In this document: positions 26,326 through 36,300 of the stretch, piece after piece
Layout of the letters: each line of letters begins with the position of its first letter
Numbering within the stretch: position 1 is the stretch's first letter
Notes under the pieces: generated by a model
What the model saw: the letters and a program-made list of their open reading frames with translations, nothing else
What the model was told of the DNA's origin: nothing
Database searches by the model: none
Assembly (NCBI RefSeq): GCF_019297855.1
Contig: NZ_CP079194.1
Coordinates: 3,211,501 to 3,275,500 of the forward strand
Direction: 5' to 3'
From: Gymnodinialimonas ceratoperidinii
GTDB lineage: Bacteria > Pseudomonadota > Alphaproteobacteria > Rhodobacterales > Rhodobacteraceae
Length of the DNA: 64,000 nt
Program-made: the position numbers and the translations under genes

Positions 26326-27291
26326 TCAGAACGACTGGATGACCGACGCGATGGCGGAGCGGTACTCACCCCGAGCCGCGCGGGTGTTGGAGTTCAGCGG
26401 AACCGCCGAGGCATTGTTGCCGATCGGGATGGTCAGGCCGAGCGCAAAACGGTCAACCTGCGGCTCGAACCCGAAGAGGCCACTGCCGTCGACCACCGTG
26501 TGGGAATATTCGGCACTCACCAGCAGGGGCATGGAGGCGGCCGCCGTCAGGTCGTAGGACGCACCAAGCGTCAGGCCCGTGGCATGGATGTCGTCAGGCG
26601 CACCCAGAACAAAGGTGGTCCGGCCCACGGCGCCATAGAGGGTGAACTCGTCATTCACCATGTAGTCCGCCCCGATGGAGAAGCCGGTGACGTCGAAGTC
26701 CGACCCGCCCGCGCCGATCTCGGTCCGCATCACGGCGCCGTAGACCTCGAGGGCCGGCATCACGTCGTAGGAGGCGGAGAGGCCATAGTCCACGATGTCG
26801 ACGTCGAAGCCGGGGCTGTCATTGTCGAGGTCCGAGACGCCGTAGAAGGCTTCCACATGGCCTTGGCCGAAGTCATAGCCACCAAAGATACCGTATTGGT
26901 TGGTATCGATCCCGATCGAGAGCGGCCCCAGTAGGGCGATGTCGAGGTCGCCGGTGCGGTAGTAGGCGCCGACGTAGCCGCCGTTGCCGAAGTTGTAGAC
27001 CGGCTCGATGGCGAGGCTCATCAGGTCAACGTCGAGGTTTGTTCCACCCCCGGTGTCCAGCTCGCCGGAAGCAAGACCGAAGCCGAGACCGACCGACACA
27101 TGCTCGCTGAAGCGCAGGTCGCCGTCGACGTCGATGGAAGCCCCGTTCAGGGTCAGGTCGTCGCCGGGAAGGCCGCTGATGGTGTTGAAATTGTAGCCGA
27201 TGGTCGCCGCACCCTCGAAGGAGATGCCTTGTGCGACTGTGGTGGAAGGGAGTGCGGCCAGCACCCCCACGAAAATGGCAGGTCTGATCAT
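26326..27291 (-). CDS. Porin-like outer-membrane protein
   Basis: 321 residues. Signal peptide to about residue 20 (IFVGVLAALPSTTVAQ), then Gly/Asp-rich alternating strands typical of a beta-barrel (ISFEGAATIGYNFNTISG, HVSVGLGFGLASGELD, FGGYDFGQGHVEAFYGVSD, GFSIGADYMVNDEFTLYGAV), closing with ASVIQSF and a C-terminal Phe. It resembles the Rhodobacter-type general porin pattern in its N-terminal half, but the exact family is not certain. Monocistronic, with its own terminator. Confidence 0.75.
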   Translation of the reverse strand: MIRPAIFVGVLAALPSTTVAQGISFEGAATIGYNFNTISGLPGDDLTLNGASIDVDGDLRFSEHVSVGLGFGLASGELDTGGGTNLDVDLMSLAIEPVYNFGNGGYVGAYYRTGDLDIALLGPLSIGIDTNQYGIFGGYDFGQGHVEAFYGVSDLDNDSPGFDVDIVDYGLSASYDVMPALEVYGAVMRTEIGAGGSDFDVTGFSIGADYMVNDEFTLYGAVGRTTFVLGAPDDIHATGLTLGASYDLTAAASMPLLVSAEYSHTVVDGSGLFGFEPQVDRFALGLTIPIGNNASAVPLNSNTRAARGEYRSAIASVIQSF

Positions 27292-27492
27292 TGTAATGGG
27301 TCCTATAAACTGTGTTCTTGAAAAAATTTGGTCGTGAAAGGTTTGAGAATACCGACTGAAATATGCCGGGTCGTTTAATGCTGTTAAGATAAGTTAACGG
27401 GCCGCCACGCGGCAACTGGAGGGAAACCAGCCCCCTCGCTCACGCGGTTTTTTCGAGCCAGTCGCCAAAATGCAACACCGGCTGCTTGAGGC

Positions 27493-28191
27493 CTATTTTG
27501 TTGGCCCTGCTTGCAGCAGATCTGTCACAGCACCGAGGCTGGCACGCTCTTCCTGCCCCCAATGTGCGATCCTCGATCGAAACAAGGTGGCCTCCGAGCG
27601 GTGGATCATGCCGTCTTGCAAGATAGCCAAATGATTGGCCCGCAGGGTTTCTCCGGTGGAGGTGATATCGGCAATAGCCTCGGCGGTGCCGTGAGCGACC
27701 GTGCCTTCGGTGGCTCCCTGACTGTCGATCAGCCGGTAATCGGCCACGCCCTTCTCTCGCAGGAAGTCCCGCACCAGCCGGTGGTACTTGGTGGCAATCC
27801 GCAACCGATGTCCGTGGGTCGCGCGGAAGTCGGCAGCAACAGAGTCGAGATCGTCGAGGCTGGTGACGTCCACCCACCATGCCGGGACCGCAATGATCAG
27901 GTCAGCGTGGCCGAAGCCCATGCGCTCGACGGTTTCCACCGCCTGATCCCATGCCGGGATGCGTTCCTGCACCAGATCGCTACCGGTCACGCCCAGGTGG
28001 ATGCGCCCCGCTGCGAGCTCGCGCGGGATTTCGCCTGCGGCCAGCAAGCGTAGAGCGACCGGCAGGCCAGCGATTTCGGCGCCGTAGTCGCGCTCCGACC
28101 CGGTGCGCCGCATCTCGATGCCGCGCGCGGCGAACCACTGGAACGTCTTCTCCATCAACCGACCCTTGGAGGGCACACCAAGCGTGATCAT
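27493..28191 (-). CDS. hisG: ATP phosphoribosyltransferase, short form HisG
   Basis: 232 residues, the short form that lacks the regulatory C-terminal domain and works with His[49 protein letters not shown] and ESVE-like phosphate-binding region VDSQGATEGTVAHGTAEAIAD-type (here LIDSQGATEGTVAHGTAEAI) mark the PRPP and ATP sites. It catalyses the first step of histidine synthesis: ATP plus PRPP to N1-phosphoribosyl-ATP. Its ATG overlaps the hisZ stop. Confidence 0.94.
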   Translation of the reverse strand: MITLGVPSKGRLMEKTFQWFAARGIEMRRTGSERDYGAEIAGLPVALRLLAAGEIPRELAAGRIHLGVTGSDLVQERIPAWDQAVETVERMGFGHADLIIAVPAWWVDVTSLDDLDSVAADFRATHGHRLRIATKYHRLVRDFLREKGVADYRLIDSQGATEGTVAHGTAEAIADITSTGETLRANHLAILQDGMIHRSEATLFRSRIAHWGQEERASLGAVTDLLQAGPTK

Positions 28192-29297
28192 CGCGCGGCC
28201 TCCTTCGCGGCCAAGACCAGCTCGGGACGGATGACCCCACCCACGGCGGGAATCTCGCGCCCGCCGCCGAGCAGGCGGGTCAGGGTGTCATAGCGCCCGC
28301 CGGTGGCCAAAGGCGGCTGCCCCGGCGTCGCGGGAAGGATGCCGAAGACGAAGCCGTCGTAATATTCCATCTGCGTGCGCCCGTAGGATGCCTCGAACGG
28401 CAGCGTCTCCACCTCGACGCCCGCATCGGCCAGAGCGTTCACCCGCGCAGAGAACCGGTCCACGGCCGTCTGAAGGCCTGGCAGGTCTACGGCGTAATTC
28501 GAAAGGATCGCAGCCGCCTCGGCCAAGGGCGCCTTGAGCGCCAGAAGCTCTGACAGAACCTCTGCCTGAGTCGCGTCGATCGGCGGCTCGGCGGCATCGG
28601 CTTCGAGCCGTTCGAGACGAGCGGTCATCTCGTCCGTCGTGCGCAGACCGATGGGCGGGCCGGCCTGCGCGATCAAGGCGGCGAGACCCTGCGCTCGTGC
28701 AGCTTCCAGATAGGCTTCACGCCCCTTCGGCGCGGGCGCCGCACCGGTGAACCTGTCCAGCAGGGTGCGAAAACGACGGGGCCGCCAGACGTGGCGCCGC
28801 AGCGCGGCCTTGCGCGCCTCTGTCGTCGAAAGCGCCTCGATCGCGGCCAGGAGCACGCCGGTATCGCCCGTCACCGCGCGGATCGGCACCTCGGCCAGCG
28901 CCTCGTTGAAAAGGGCAAAGACTTCCACGTCGGCCTGCAACGGCGCCTCTCGGTCGAAGACCTCGTAGCCGACCTGAAGGTATTCCGACGGCAGACCCGC
29001 GCCGACAGACTGCTTGCGGAAGACCTCGCCCAGGTAGGTGTAGCGCGCAGGCTCCGCGCCGCCGGACATGTGCATTTCCACGACCGGCACCGTGAAGTCC
29101 GGGCGCAGCATCATCTCGCCCCGGTCCGGGTCCTGAGTGGTGAAGGCGCGCGCGCGGATGTCCTCGCCGTAGAGGTCGAGTAGCGTATCCGCGCTTACCA
29201 GCATCGGCGCGTCGACGGCGACGGTGCCCGGCGCACCGCGGGTGATCGCAGCCTGAAGCGCCTCCGCCTCGGCCCGTATGGCAGCCTTGGCAGTCAC
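28188..29297 (-). CDS. hisZ: ATP phosphoribosyltransferase regulatory subunit HisZ
   Basis: 369 residues from a GTG start ([16 protein letters not shown]) that shares bases with the hisS stop (GTGA). It has a class II histidyl-tRNA-synthetase-like catalytic fold ([59 protein letters not shown]) without an anticodon domain. This is HisZ, which completes short HisG and confers histidine feedback. The order hisS-hisZ-hisG places the synthetase next to its own paralogue. Confidence 0.93.
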   Translation of the reverse strand: MTAKAAIRAEAEALQAAITRGAPGTVAVDAPMLVSADTLLDLYGEDIRARAFTTQDPDRGEMMLRPDFTVPVVEMHMSGGAEPARYTYLGEVFRKQSVGAGLPSEYLQVGYEVFDREAPLQADVEVFALFNEALAEVPIRAVTGDTGVLLAAIEALSTTEARKAALRRHVWRPRRFRTLLDRFTGAAPAPKGREAYLEAARAQGLAALIAQAGPPIGLRTTDEMTARLERLEADAAEPPIDATQAEVLSELLALKAPLAEAAAILSNYAVDLPGLQTAVDRFSARVNALADAGVEVETLPFEASYGRTQMEYYDGFVFGILPATPGQPPLATGGRYDTLTRLLGGGREIPAVGGVIRPELVLAAKEAAR

Positions 29298-30772
29298 TGG
29301 TGGCGCGCGATGATGGCCTGCACCTCGGTCACGAGATCGCCGGTGGCCACCTCGCTTTGCGCGGGCTGCGACTTCCATTCCTCGAGCGAGGCGTCCTGCG
29401 CCAGCTTCGCCCCGAGCACCAGGTCCTTGAGTTGCACAACCCCGCGCGCGGCCTCGTCCGAACCCTGGATCACCGCTACCGGTGAACGGCGCTTGTCGGC
29501 GTATTTCAACTGGTTGCCGAAGTTCTTGGGGTTGCCGAGGTAGACCTCCGCCCGGATCCCGGCATTGCGCAGGGTCGCGACCATGGCCTGGTAATCCGCC
29601 ATCCGGTCGCGGTCCATGACGGTGACGATCACCGGCCCCGCATCCTCGCCCTTGATCTTGCCCGTGGCGCGCAGCGCGGCGAGCAGCCGGTCGACCCCGA
29701 TGGAGACGCCGGTGGCCGGCACCTCCTGCCCGGTGAAGCGCTTGACCAGATCGTCGTAGCGCCCCCCGCCGGCAACGGAGCCAAACTGGACCGTCTGACC
29801 CTTCTCGTTCTGGACGTCGAAGGTCAGCTCCGCCTCGTAGACCGGGCCGGTGTAGTAACCGAGGCCACGAACCACGGAGGGGTCGATGATGATACGGTCC
29901 GGCCCGTAGCCCTGCGCAGCGAGTAGGTCCGCGATCTGGCGCAGCTCCGACACGCCCTGCATGCCGACCTCCGACCCCTCGGTAAGCCGGTCGAGGTTGG
30001 CGAGCGTCGTCTCGTTATCCCCGGCGGTAGCTTGCACGAAGGCGATGATCGTCTCGGCATTCTCGGGACTTATCCCCGCGCCCCTGGTGAAATCCCCGCT
30101 TTCGTCCTTGCGCCCCTCGCCGAGCAGATCACGGACGCCCTGCTCGCCCAGGCGGTCCAGCTTGTCGATGGCGCGCAGCACGATGCCGCGCTCGGCTTCC
30201 TTGTCGTCACCCGACAGGCCCGCCACTTCCATCACGCCGTTGAGCACCTTGCGGTTGTTTACCCGCACCACGTAATCGCCCCGCTCGATGCCCACGGCCT
30301 CGAGGCAGTCGGAGAGCATGGCGCAGATCTCCGCGTCGGCGGCGACCGAAGGCGCACCGACGGTGTCGGCATCGCACTGGTAGAACTGCCGGAAGCGGCC
30401 GGGGCCGGGCTTCTCGTTGCGCCAGACGGGGCCTTGCGTATAGCGGCGGTAAGGCGCGGGCAGGTCATTGCGGAACTGTGCTGCCACGCGCGCCAGCGGC
30501 GCGGTCATGTCGTAGCGCAGCGCCAGCCACTTGTCGTCTTCCTCGAAGGCAAAGACCCCCTCGTTGGGACGATCCACATCGGGAAGGAACTTGCCGAGCG
30601 CCTCGACCGTTTCAACAGCACTGGTTTCCAGCGGATCGAAGCCGTAGCGGTGGTAAACCTCGGCGATCTTGCGTAGCATCGCCTGCCGCTCCACCACCTC
30701 GGCGCCGAAGTAGTCGCGGAAGCCCTTGGGCGTCTCTGCCTTCGGGCGGGGCTGTTTTTTCTGCTTGGCCAT
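29294..30772 (-). CDS. hisS: Histidyl-tRNA synthetase
   Basis: 492 residues. Class II motifs: [20 protein letters not shown] (motif 1 region), [20 protein letters not shown] (motif 2, followed by [10 protein letters not shown]), [19 protein letters not shown] and [13 protein letters not shown] (motif 3), and a C-terminal anticodon-binding domain ([20 protein letters not shown]). It charges tRNA(His). It is longer than the typical 420-residue bacterial enzyme, in line with the alphaproteobacterial long type. First gene of the his cluster; slyX lies divergently 74 bases away. Confidence 0.96.
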   Translation of the reverse strand: MAKQKKQPRPKAETPKGFRDYFGAEVVERQAMLRKIAEVYHRYGFDPLETSAVETVEALGKFLPDVDRPNEGVFAFEEDDKWLALRYDMTAPLARVAAQFRNDLPAPYRRYTQGPVWRNEKPGPGRFRQFYQCDADTVGAPSVAADAEICAMLSDCLEAVGIERGDYVVRVNNRKVLNGVMEVAGLSGDDKEAERGIVLRAIDKLDRLGEQGVRDLLGEGRKDESGDFTRGAGISPENAETIIAFVQATAGDNETTLANLDRLTEGSEVGMQGVSELRQIADLLAAQGYGPDRIIIDPSVVRGLGYYTGPVYEAELTFDVQNEKGQTVQFGSVAGGGRYDDLVKRFTGQEVPATGVSIGVDRLLAALRATGKIKGEDAGPVIVTVMDRDRMADYQAMVATLRNAGIRAEVYLGNPKNFGNQLKYADKRRSPVAVIQGSDEAARGVVQLKDLVLGAKLAQDASLEEWKSQPAQSEVATGDLVTEVQAIIARHQ

Positions 30773-30830
30773 GGCTGCGGTGCCTTCAATTCACGTCGCG
30801 CACCGTCTAACGGGTGCCATGGGCCGGGGC

Positions 30831-30838
30831 AAGGAGGG
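30831..30838 (+). promoter_or_regulatory. Ribosome binding site of slyX
   Basis: AAGGAGGG eight bases before the ATG at 30847. It decides between this start and an in-frame ATG 33 bases upstream. Confidence 0.8.
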
Positions 30839-30846
30839 CTACAGAA

Positions 30847-31053
30847 ATGTCACAAGATACAAGATTGGAAGAGCAATTGGCGCATCTGACCAAGACGGTC
30901 GATGACCTCTCGGACGTGGTCGCGCGTCAGGATACCGAGATCGCCCTGCTGACCCGCCGCGTCGAGATGCTGATGTCGCGCGAGGCCGAACGCGAGGCAA
31001 ATGCCAACAGCGGCTCGATCCCGCTGGCCGATCAGAAACCGCCGCATTGGTGA
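30847..31053 (+). CDS. slyX: SlyX family protein
   Basis: 68 residues, a single coiled coil: LEEQLAHLTKTVDDLSDVV, then RQDTEIALLTRRVEMLMSRE, with a C-terminal PLADQKPPHW tail. The P-x(2)-KPPHY/W ending is the SlyX signature. Function in the cell is unknown. A strong ribosome site supports the start. It is followed by three tandem palindromes (31061-31127). Confidence 0.9.
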   Translation: MSQDTRLEEQLAHLTKTVDDLSDVVARQDTEIALLTRRVEMLMSREAEREANANSGSIPLADQKPPHW

Positions 31054-31060
31054 TCGCCAC

Positions 31061-31127
31061 CAGATCCTTGCAAGGATCTGCACCATCCCTTGCAAGGGAT
31101 GGGGAGAAAACTCTTGCAAGAGTTTTC
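31061..31127. repeat. Three tandem perfect palindromes centred on CTTGCAAG
   Basis: Three loopless palindromes stand in a row: CAGATCCTTGCAAGGATCTG (31061-31080), CCATCCCTTGCAAGGGATGG (31083-31102) and a 22-base one at 31106-31127 whose inner 20 bases are AAAACTCTTGCAAGAGTTTT. All share the core CTTGCAAG, but the arms differ and complement each other within each unit. The centres are 22 and 24 bases apart, close to two DNA turns. They lie between the convergent slyX and MFS genes and end seven bases before the MFS stop codon. They could act as cruciforms or terminators, or as stacked binding sites. Confidence 0.9.
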
Positions 31128-31133
31128 GCCGGC

Positions 31134-32363
31134 TCAAGCGGGCGCAGGCACTGGTCGCGCCCCGCGCCGCGGTCGGGAGCGGAGCAGGATATAGACCATC
31201 ACCGCCACATTCAGAACGTTGAAGGCGATCCCGTTAAGAAACGCCCATTGGTAAGACCCGGTCGCGTCGTAGATCACGCCGGACAGCCAGCCGCCCACAG
31301 CCATGCCCGCGATCGTCGACATGATGACGAACCCGACCCGCGCCCCGGCCTCGCGCGCCGGCAGGTACTCCCGGACGATGACGGCGTAGGAGGGCACGAT
31401 CCCGCCTTGGCTGAGACCGAAGACCATCGACACGATATAAAGTGACGTCAGGCCCGCTGCCGGAAGGTACAGGAACAGCGCCAGCATCTGCAGCGTGGAC
31501 CCCACGAGAAGCGTCAGCACGCCGCCCAACTTGTCTGCCATCACGCCAGAGATGAGCCGCGAGGCAACGCCAAACAGCAGCATGAGCGACAGCATCTCCG
31601 CGCCCGCTACCGGCCCATAGCCGAGGTCGACGCAATAGGCGACGATATGGACCTGCGGCATCGCCATGGCCACGCAGCAGCCAATGCCTGCGATGGCAAG
31701 CAAAGCCGTCAGGCCGCGCGGGCTGAGGCCGGTGGTGCTGGCCCGCATCGCCGCCGCCGCATCCGATTGCGCGATGGCGTTTTCGGGAAGGCCTTTCCGC
31801 AGGCTCCACGTCAGGGGCAGCATCACGACAACGCAACTCAACGCGACGACGACATAAGCCGCTCGCCACCCGTCCGCGGCCAAGGTGCCGGCCAGAAGCA
31901 TCGGCCAGACCGCACCCGAGATGTAATTGCCCGAAGCCGCGATCGCCACGGCGAGGCCCCTTCGGCGCATGAACCATTGTGACACATCGGCAATCAGGGG
32001 GCCGAAGCTCGCGGCCGATCCGAAGCCGATGAAGAACTGCGCTGCGGCAAGCAGCCCGAGCGTTGGCGCGACCGAGGCCACGCCATAGCCCGCCCCCATT
32101 AGGATCGCCGACGCCGCCAGCGACCAGGCCAAGCCAAAGCGATCGACCGCGCGCCCGATCAGGAAGTTGCCGAGCCCGAACCCGACCATCGTCGCCGTGT
32201 AGGGCAGCGATGCCGCGGCCCGCGAGACGTCGAACTCGGCCTGCACGTCGGGCAAGATCAGGATGATCGTCCACATCCCCGCGTTGCCGATCAAGGAAAC
32301 CAGCAAAGCAAGCGCCAACCGGCCCCACGAGGCCCCTGTATCAAGAATATCCGTGTCGTTCAT
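31134..32363 (-). CDS. MFS transporter
   Basis: 409 residues with 12 predicted helices (first at about residues 15-40, LALALLVSLIGNAGMWTIIL). Motif A appears as GNFLIGRAVDRFGLAWSL, and a repeat as SGVMADKLGGVLTLLVG after helix 7. It resembles the oxalate/formate antiporter-type (OFA/MCT) branch by length and the SYxxxIRExLPAREAG-like segment (PSYAVIVREYLPAREAGARV). Substrate unknown. It ends in an Arg-rich cytoplasmic tail. Confidence 0.82.
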   Translation of the reverse strand: MNDTDILDTGASWGRLALALLVSLIGNAGMWTIILILPDVQAEFDVSRAAASLPYTATMVGFGLGNFLIGRAVDRFGLAWSLAASAILMGAGYGVASVAPTLGLLAAAQFFIGFGSAASFGPLIADVSQWFMRRRGLAVAIAASGNYISGAVWPMLLAGTLAADGWRAAYVVVALSCVVVMLPLTWSLRKGLPENAIAQSDAAAAMRASTTGLSPRGLTALLAIAGIGCCVAMAMPQVHIVAYCVDLGYGPVAGAEMLSLMLLFGVASRLISGVMADKLGGVLTLLVGSTLQMLALFLYLPAAGLTSLYIVSMVFGLSQGGIVPSYAVIVREYLPAREAGARVGFVIMSTIAGMAVGGWLSGVIYDATGSYQWAFLNGIAFNVLNVAVMVYILLRSRPRRGARPVPAPA

Positions 32364-32540
32364 GCGCGAACCCTAGTGCGCTGAACCAACAGAGGAAACC
32401 GCAATCGCCGCTCTGCGCCGACACCCGTACCTCTGCAGCGCCTGCGGCTGTGACGCTGCGTTCAGCGAGAACGGACCGAAAGACGCCTGCACCAAAAGGT
32501 GCGTTGACAGAAGCGCAATCCCGCCGCCAAAAGAACTCCC

Positions 32541-32969
32541 ATGAAAATGCATCGCCTCACCCCCGCCCTCGCCCTTCCCGTCACTCTCCTCCTCGCCGCC
32601 CCCGCGATGGCCGAGCCCGAATGCTCCGGCGGCGGCTACGCGGCAGATGCACTTGTCGAACCAAGCGACGCGATCGGCGCGATCAGCGTCTCGACCCAAT
32701 ACGCCTGGGACGGCGGCAGCCGGTTGGTCGAGGTCTGCAACCTCCTGACCGAAGGCGGAGATTTCTTTGCGACATGGTCTCTGTTCTCGGGCGAAGTCGA
32801 TGAGGTCTATCCCGGCATCTGCGTGTCGCTGACCAACACCAGCGGCGTCGAGTGGTTCTCCTGCGCCCCTGCCAACGTCGTCGCCGCTGCCTTCGCCGCG
32901 GCACCGCAGACGGAAGAAGGCATCATCCATTTCGTTGAATGGTCCGATGAGGCGCCGACGCTTCAGTAA
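32541..32969 (+). CDS. Small secreted protein, hypothetical
   Basis: 142 residues. A clear signal peptide is present (MKMHRLTPALALPVTLLLAA-PAMA, cleavage about residue 24). The mature part has four cysteines (ECSGGG, EVCNLLTEGG, GICVSLTN, SCAPAN), probably two disulfides, and is acidic. I recognise no family. Divergent from the MFS gene across 177 bases. A minus-strand frame over the same stretch is rejected because it has no such signal and poor codon use. Confidence 0.7.
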   Translation: MKMHRLTPALALPVTLLLAAPAMAEPECSGGGYAADALVEPSDAIGAISVSTQYAWDGGSRLVEVCNLLTEGGDFFATWSLFSGEVDEVYPGICVSLTNTSGVEWFSCAPANVVAAAFAAAPQTEEGIIHFVEWSDEAPTLQ

Positions 32970-33306
32970 GTTGAGCGGTGCGTTCGGCGCGGTTGCCGCA
33001 TTAAAGGGGCGTTGCCCCCGCCTGTGGCCTTTCAGGCCTCAGGCTCCCCCACGCTCCCGCGGGGGGATATTTGTGGAACGAGGAAGGAGAGGTAGGTTGC
33101 TTCAGATTTAGCGGCGCGCCTGCCGTTTTTTTTGTCGTTAGACAGAGAAGCGACGAGAGCATCTTTTTCCTTACGTTCTTCATCTTTTCACAAATACGGT
33201 TCGACACCTGCACCAAAGAAATGCAGTTGCGGCTGGATACGCCTGATTAAGTTTTGGAGCACTTAACTTTGGTCGGATGCGCGTGAGCTTACCCAGTCAT
33301 GTAGCC
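32970..33306. other. Intergenic region between the small secreted protein gene and dnaE
   Basis: 337 bases between convergent genes. The left part (33005-33090) is a GC-rich repeat described separately. The right part (33090-33300) is AT-richer, contains runs such as TTTTTTTTGTCG near 33126, and shows no ORF with coding character. No RNA gene recognised. Confidence 0.5.
33005..33090 (-). repeat. GC-rich interspersed repeat element (AAATATCCC-type), intergenic copy
   Basis: Read on the minus strand it begins TTCCTCGTTCCACAAATATC, continues through CCGCGGGAGCGTGGGGGAGC and ends GGCGGGGGCAACGCCCC. The same order of blocks (TTCC-CGTTCC--AAATATCCC, GGGGGAG, GGGGG-CA-CG-CCCC) occurs in xdhA at 38372-38440. 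It contains hairpin potential (GGCCT/AGGCC and GGGGC/GCCCC pairs). This type of element is scattered between genes in rhodobacterial genomes. Confidence 0.72.
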
Positions 33307-36300
33307 TCACACCTCCTCCACCATCACCACGCCTTCCAACGACCGCAGGGCACCCTTGATCTGGGGGGATACGGGGAAGCTGTCGCCGAGGATCACCTCG
33401 ACCTCGCCGGGCAGGTCGGGCGCCATGAGGCAGAGGTGGATCGGGCCCTTTGCCGCTTTTGCCGCCTCCGCGGCGGTACGCTCCAGCAGGCTCTCGACCG
33501 AGACGATGCCGGTCTCGTCCTCGATGAATACGCGCAGGCCGTTGGCCTCTCCGGCGATGGCGTTGTCCACCGGCTGCACGCTGCGGCCGAGAAGCTTCAA
33601 CTGGTCGGCCTCCAGCGTCGCCTCGGCCTGGATGATCACGTTGCTGCCGGTCTCAAGGAACTGCCGCGAGGCCTCCAGCGTGTCGGAGAAGATGGTGATC
33701 TCGTAGAGCCCCGTCGGATCGGAGAGCGAGACGAAGGCGAAGCGGTTGCCCTTCTGGCTCTTGCGCTCCTGCTTGACGCTGACCGCACCTGCCATTTTCG
33801 CGACGAAGGCGCCCTGCTGAACGCGCTGCTCCACCTCTCGCAGGGTCATCACGCCGCGGCGCTTCAGGGCGGGCTGGTAGTCGTCCAGCGGATGGCCGGA
33901 GAAGTAGAATCCCACCGCCTGATGCTCGGCCGCCAGCCGCTCATTGGGCAGCCAATCGGGCGCAGAGGAGAGGCGCGGTTCGGGCAGATCTTCTCCGGCA
34001 TCACCGAAGAGCGAGACCTGGCTAGAAGCCTTCTGATCGTGGATCGCGCCGGAATAGGCGGTCAGCCCGTCGAGGCTGTCGAGCACGCGGCGCCGGTTGC
34101 GGTCGAGCGCGTCGAAGGCGCCCGCGCGCGCCAGCATCTCCAGCGAGCGCTTGCCGACGCGCTTGAGGTCCACCCGCCGTGCCAGGTCGAAAAGCGTCGC
34201 ATAGGGCTTCACCCCCTGCTCGGTCTGCCGGCCGTCGACGATCATCTTCATCGCCTCGACGCCCACGTTCTTGAGCGCGCCGAGCGCGTAGAGGATCTTG
34301 CCGTCCTCAACCGTGAAGGTCGCCGCCGAGCGGTTGACGCAGGGGGCCAGCGTCTCGATCCCCATGCGGTCGACCTCCTGCTTGTAGACGGCAAGCTTGT
34401 CGGTCAGGTGGATGTCGCAGTTCATCACCGCGGCCATGAATTCCACCGGGTGGTTCGCCTTCAGCCAGGCCGTCTGGTATGAGACGACCGCATAGGCTGC
34501 AGCGTGGGACTTGTTGAAGCCGTAGTTGGCGAATTTGTCGAGCAGCGCCCAGGTCTCCAGCGCCTTGGCCTCGTCGACGCCGTTTGCCTTTGCCCCGGCG
34601 AGAAACTTCGGCCGCTCGGCGTCCATCGCTTCCTGGATTTTTTTGCCCATGGCGCGCCGCAGCATGTCGGCCCCGCCGAGCGAGTAGCCCGCCATCTCCT
34701 GAGCGATTTGCATCACCTGTTCCTGGTAGACGATGATGCCCTGGGTCTCGTCGAGCAAGTGGTCCACCGTCGGATGCAGCCGGTCACGCTCGCTGGTGCC
34801 GTTCTTGACCTCGCAGAACTTCGGGATGTTCTCCATCGGGCCGGGCCGGTAGAGCGCCACCAGCGCGATGATGTCCTCGATACAGTCGGGCTTCATGCGC
34901 CGGAGCGCGTCCATCATGCCCGAGCTTTCCACCTGGAACACGGCGACCGTCTTGGCCGAGGCGTAGAGATCGTAACTCGCCTTGTCGTCCAGCGGGATCG
35001 CGTTGATCTGGTTCTCCGCCCCCTCGGGCGGCTCGTAGAGGCGGCTGCCATCGGGCCCCTCGTGGAGCTGCCGGCCCGAGGCATGGATCAGGTCGATGGC
35101 GTTCTGGATCACCGTCAGGGTCTTGAGGCCCAGGAAGTCGAACTTCACAAGGCCCGCGGGCTCGACCCACTTCATGTTGAACTGCGTCGCCGGCATGTCC
35201 GAGCGCGGATCGCGGTAGAGCGGCACCAGCTCGTCCAGCGGCCGGTCGCCGATCACCACGCCCGCCGCGTGGGTCGAGGCGTTGCGTAGCAGCCCCTCGA
35301 TCTTCTCGGCGTAGTCCATCAAGCGGCGGGTCGGGTTCACCCGTCCGTCGCGCTTGTCCTGATCACTCTCGCGCATCTCCTCGAGGAAGCGCGGCTCGTC
35401 CTTGATCGCCTGGGCAATGCCCACCGGCTTCACCCCCTCCACGGGGATCATCTTCGACAGGCGGTCGACCTGGCCGAAGGGCATCTGCAGCACCCGGCCC
35501 ACGTCGCGCACGGCGGCCTTGGACAGGAGCGCGCCGAAGGTGATGATCTGCCCCACCCGGTCGCGGCCGTATTTCTCCTGCACGTAGCGGATCACCTCTT
35601 CCCGGCGATCCATGCAGAAGTCGATGTCGAAGTCCGGCATCGAGATCCGCTCGGGGTTCAGGAAGCGTTCGAACAGCAGGCTGTAGCGCAGGGGGTCGAG
35701 GTCGGTGATCGTCAACGCGTAGGCCACGAGGCTGCCCGCGCCCGAACCCCGACCCGGCCCCACCGGGATCTTGTGGTCCTTCGACCATTGGATGAAGTCG
35801 GCCACGATCAGGAAGTAGCCCGGGAAGCCCATCCCCTCGATGATCTCCAGCTCGAAATCGAGCCGTTTCTGGTATTCCTCCACCGACGCCGCATGGGGGA
35901 TGACGCGGAGCCGCTCCTGCAGGCCCTCGTTCGCCATGCGTCGCAGCTCGGCCACCTCGTCGTCGGCAAATTTCGGCAGGATCGGGTCGTGGGTCTCGGC
36001 GCGGAAGGCGCAGCGTTGCGCGATCTCGACGGTGTTCTCCAGCGCCTCGGGCAGGTCGGCGAAGAGCGCGGCCATCTCCTCGGGGGACTTGAAGTAATGC
36101 TGCGGCGTCAGGCGTCGGCGCGGCTCGGACTGGTCGACGTAAGCGCCCTGCGCAATGCACATCATCGCGTCATGGGCCTCGAAGATCTCGGGCTTGGGGA
36201 AGTAGACGTCATTGGTGGCGACCAGCGGCAGCTCCAACGCATAGGCGAGCTCCACGTGGCCCCGCTCCGTCGCCCGCTCGGCCGGGGGCAGGCCGCCGTC

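Noticed and set aside
31061..31127. The three palindromes as a CRISPR-like array
   Set aside because: The units are self-palindromes with two- to three-base gaps and no spacers; no cas genes are near.
32373..32930. Minus-strand frame of 185 codons over the small secreted protein gene
   Set aside because: No signal peptide or known motif and poor codon pattern, whereas the plus-strand frame has a clear signal peptide and four cysteines.
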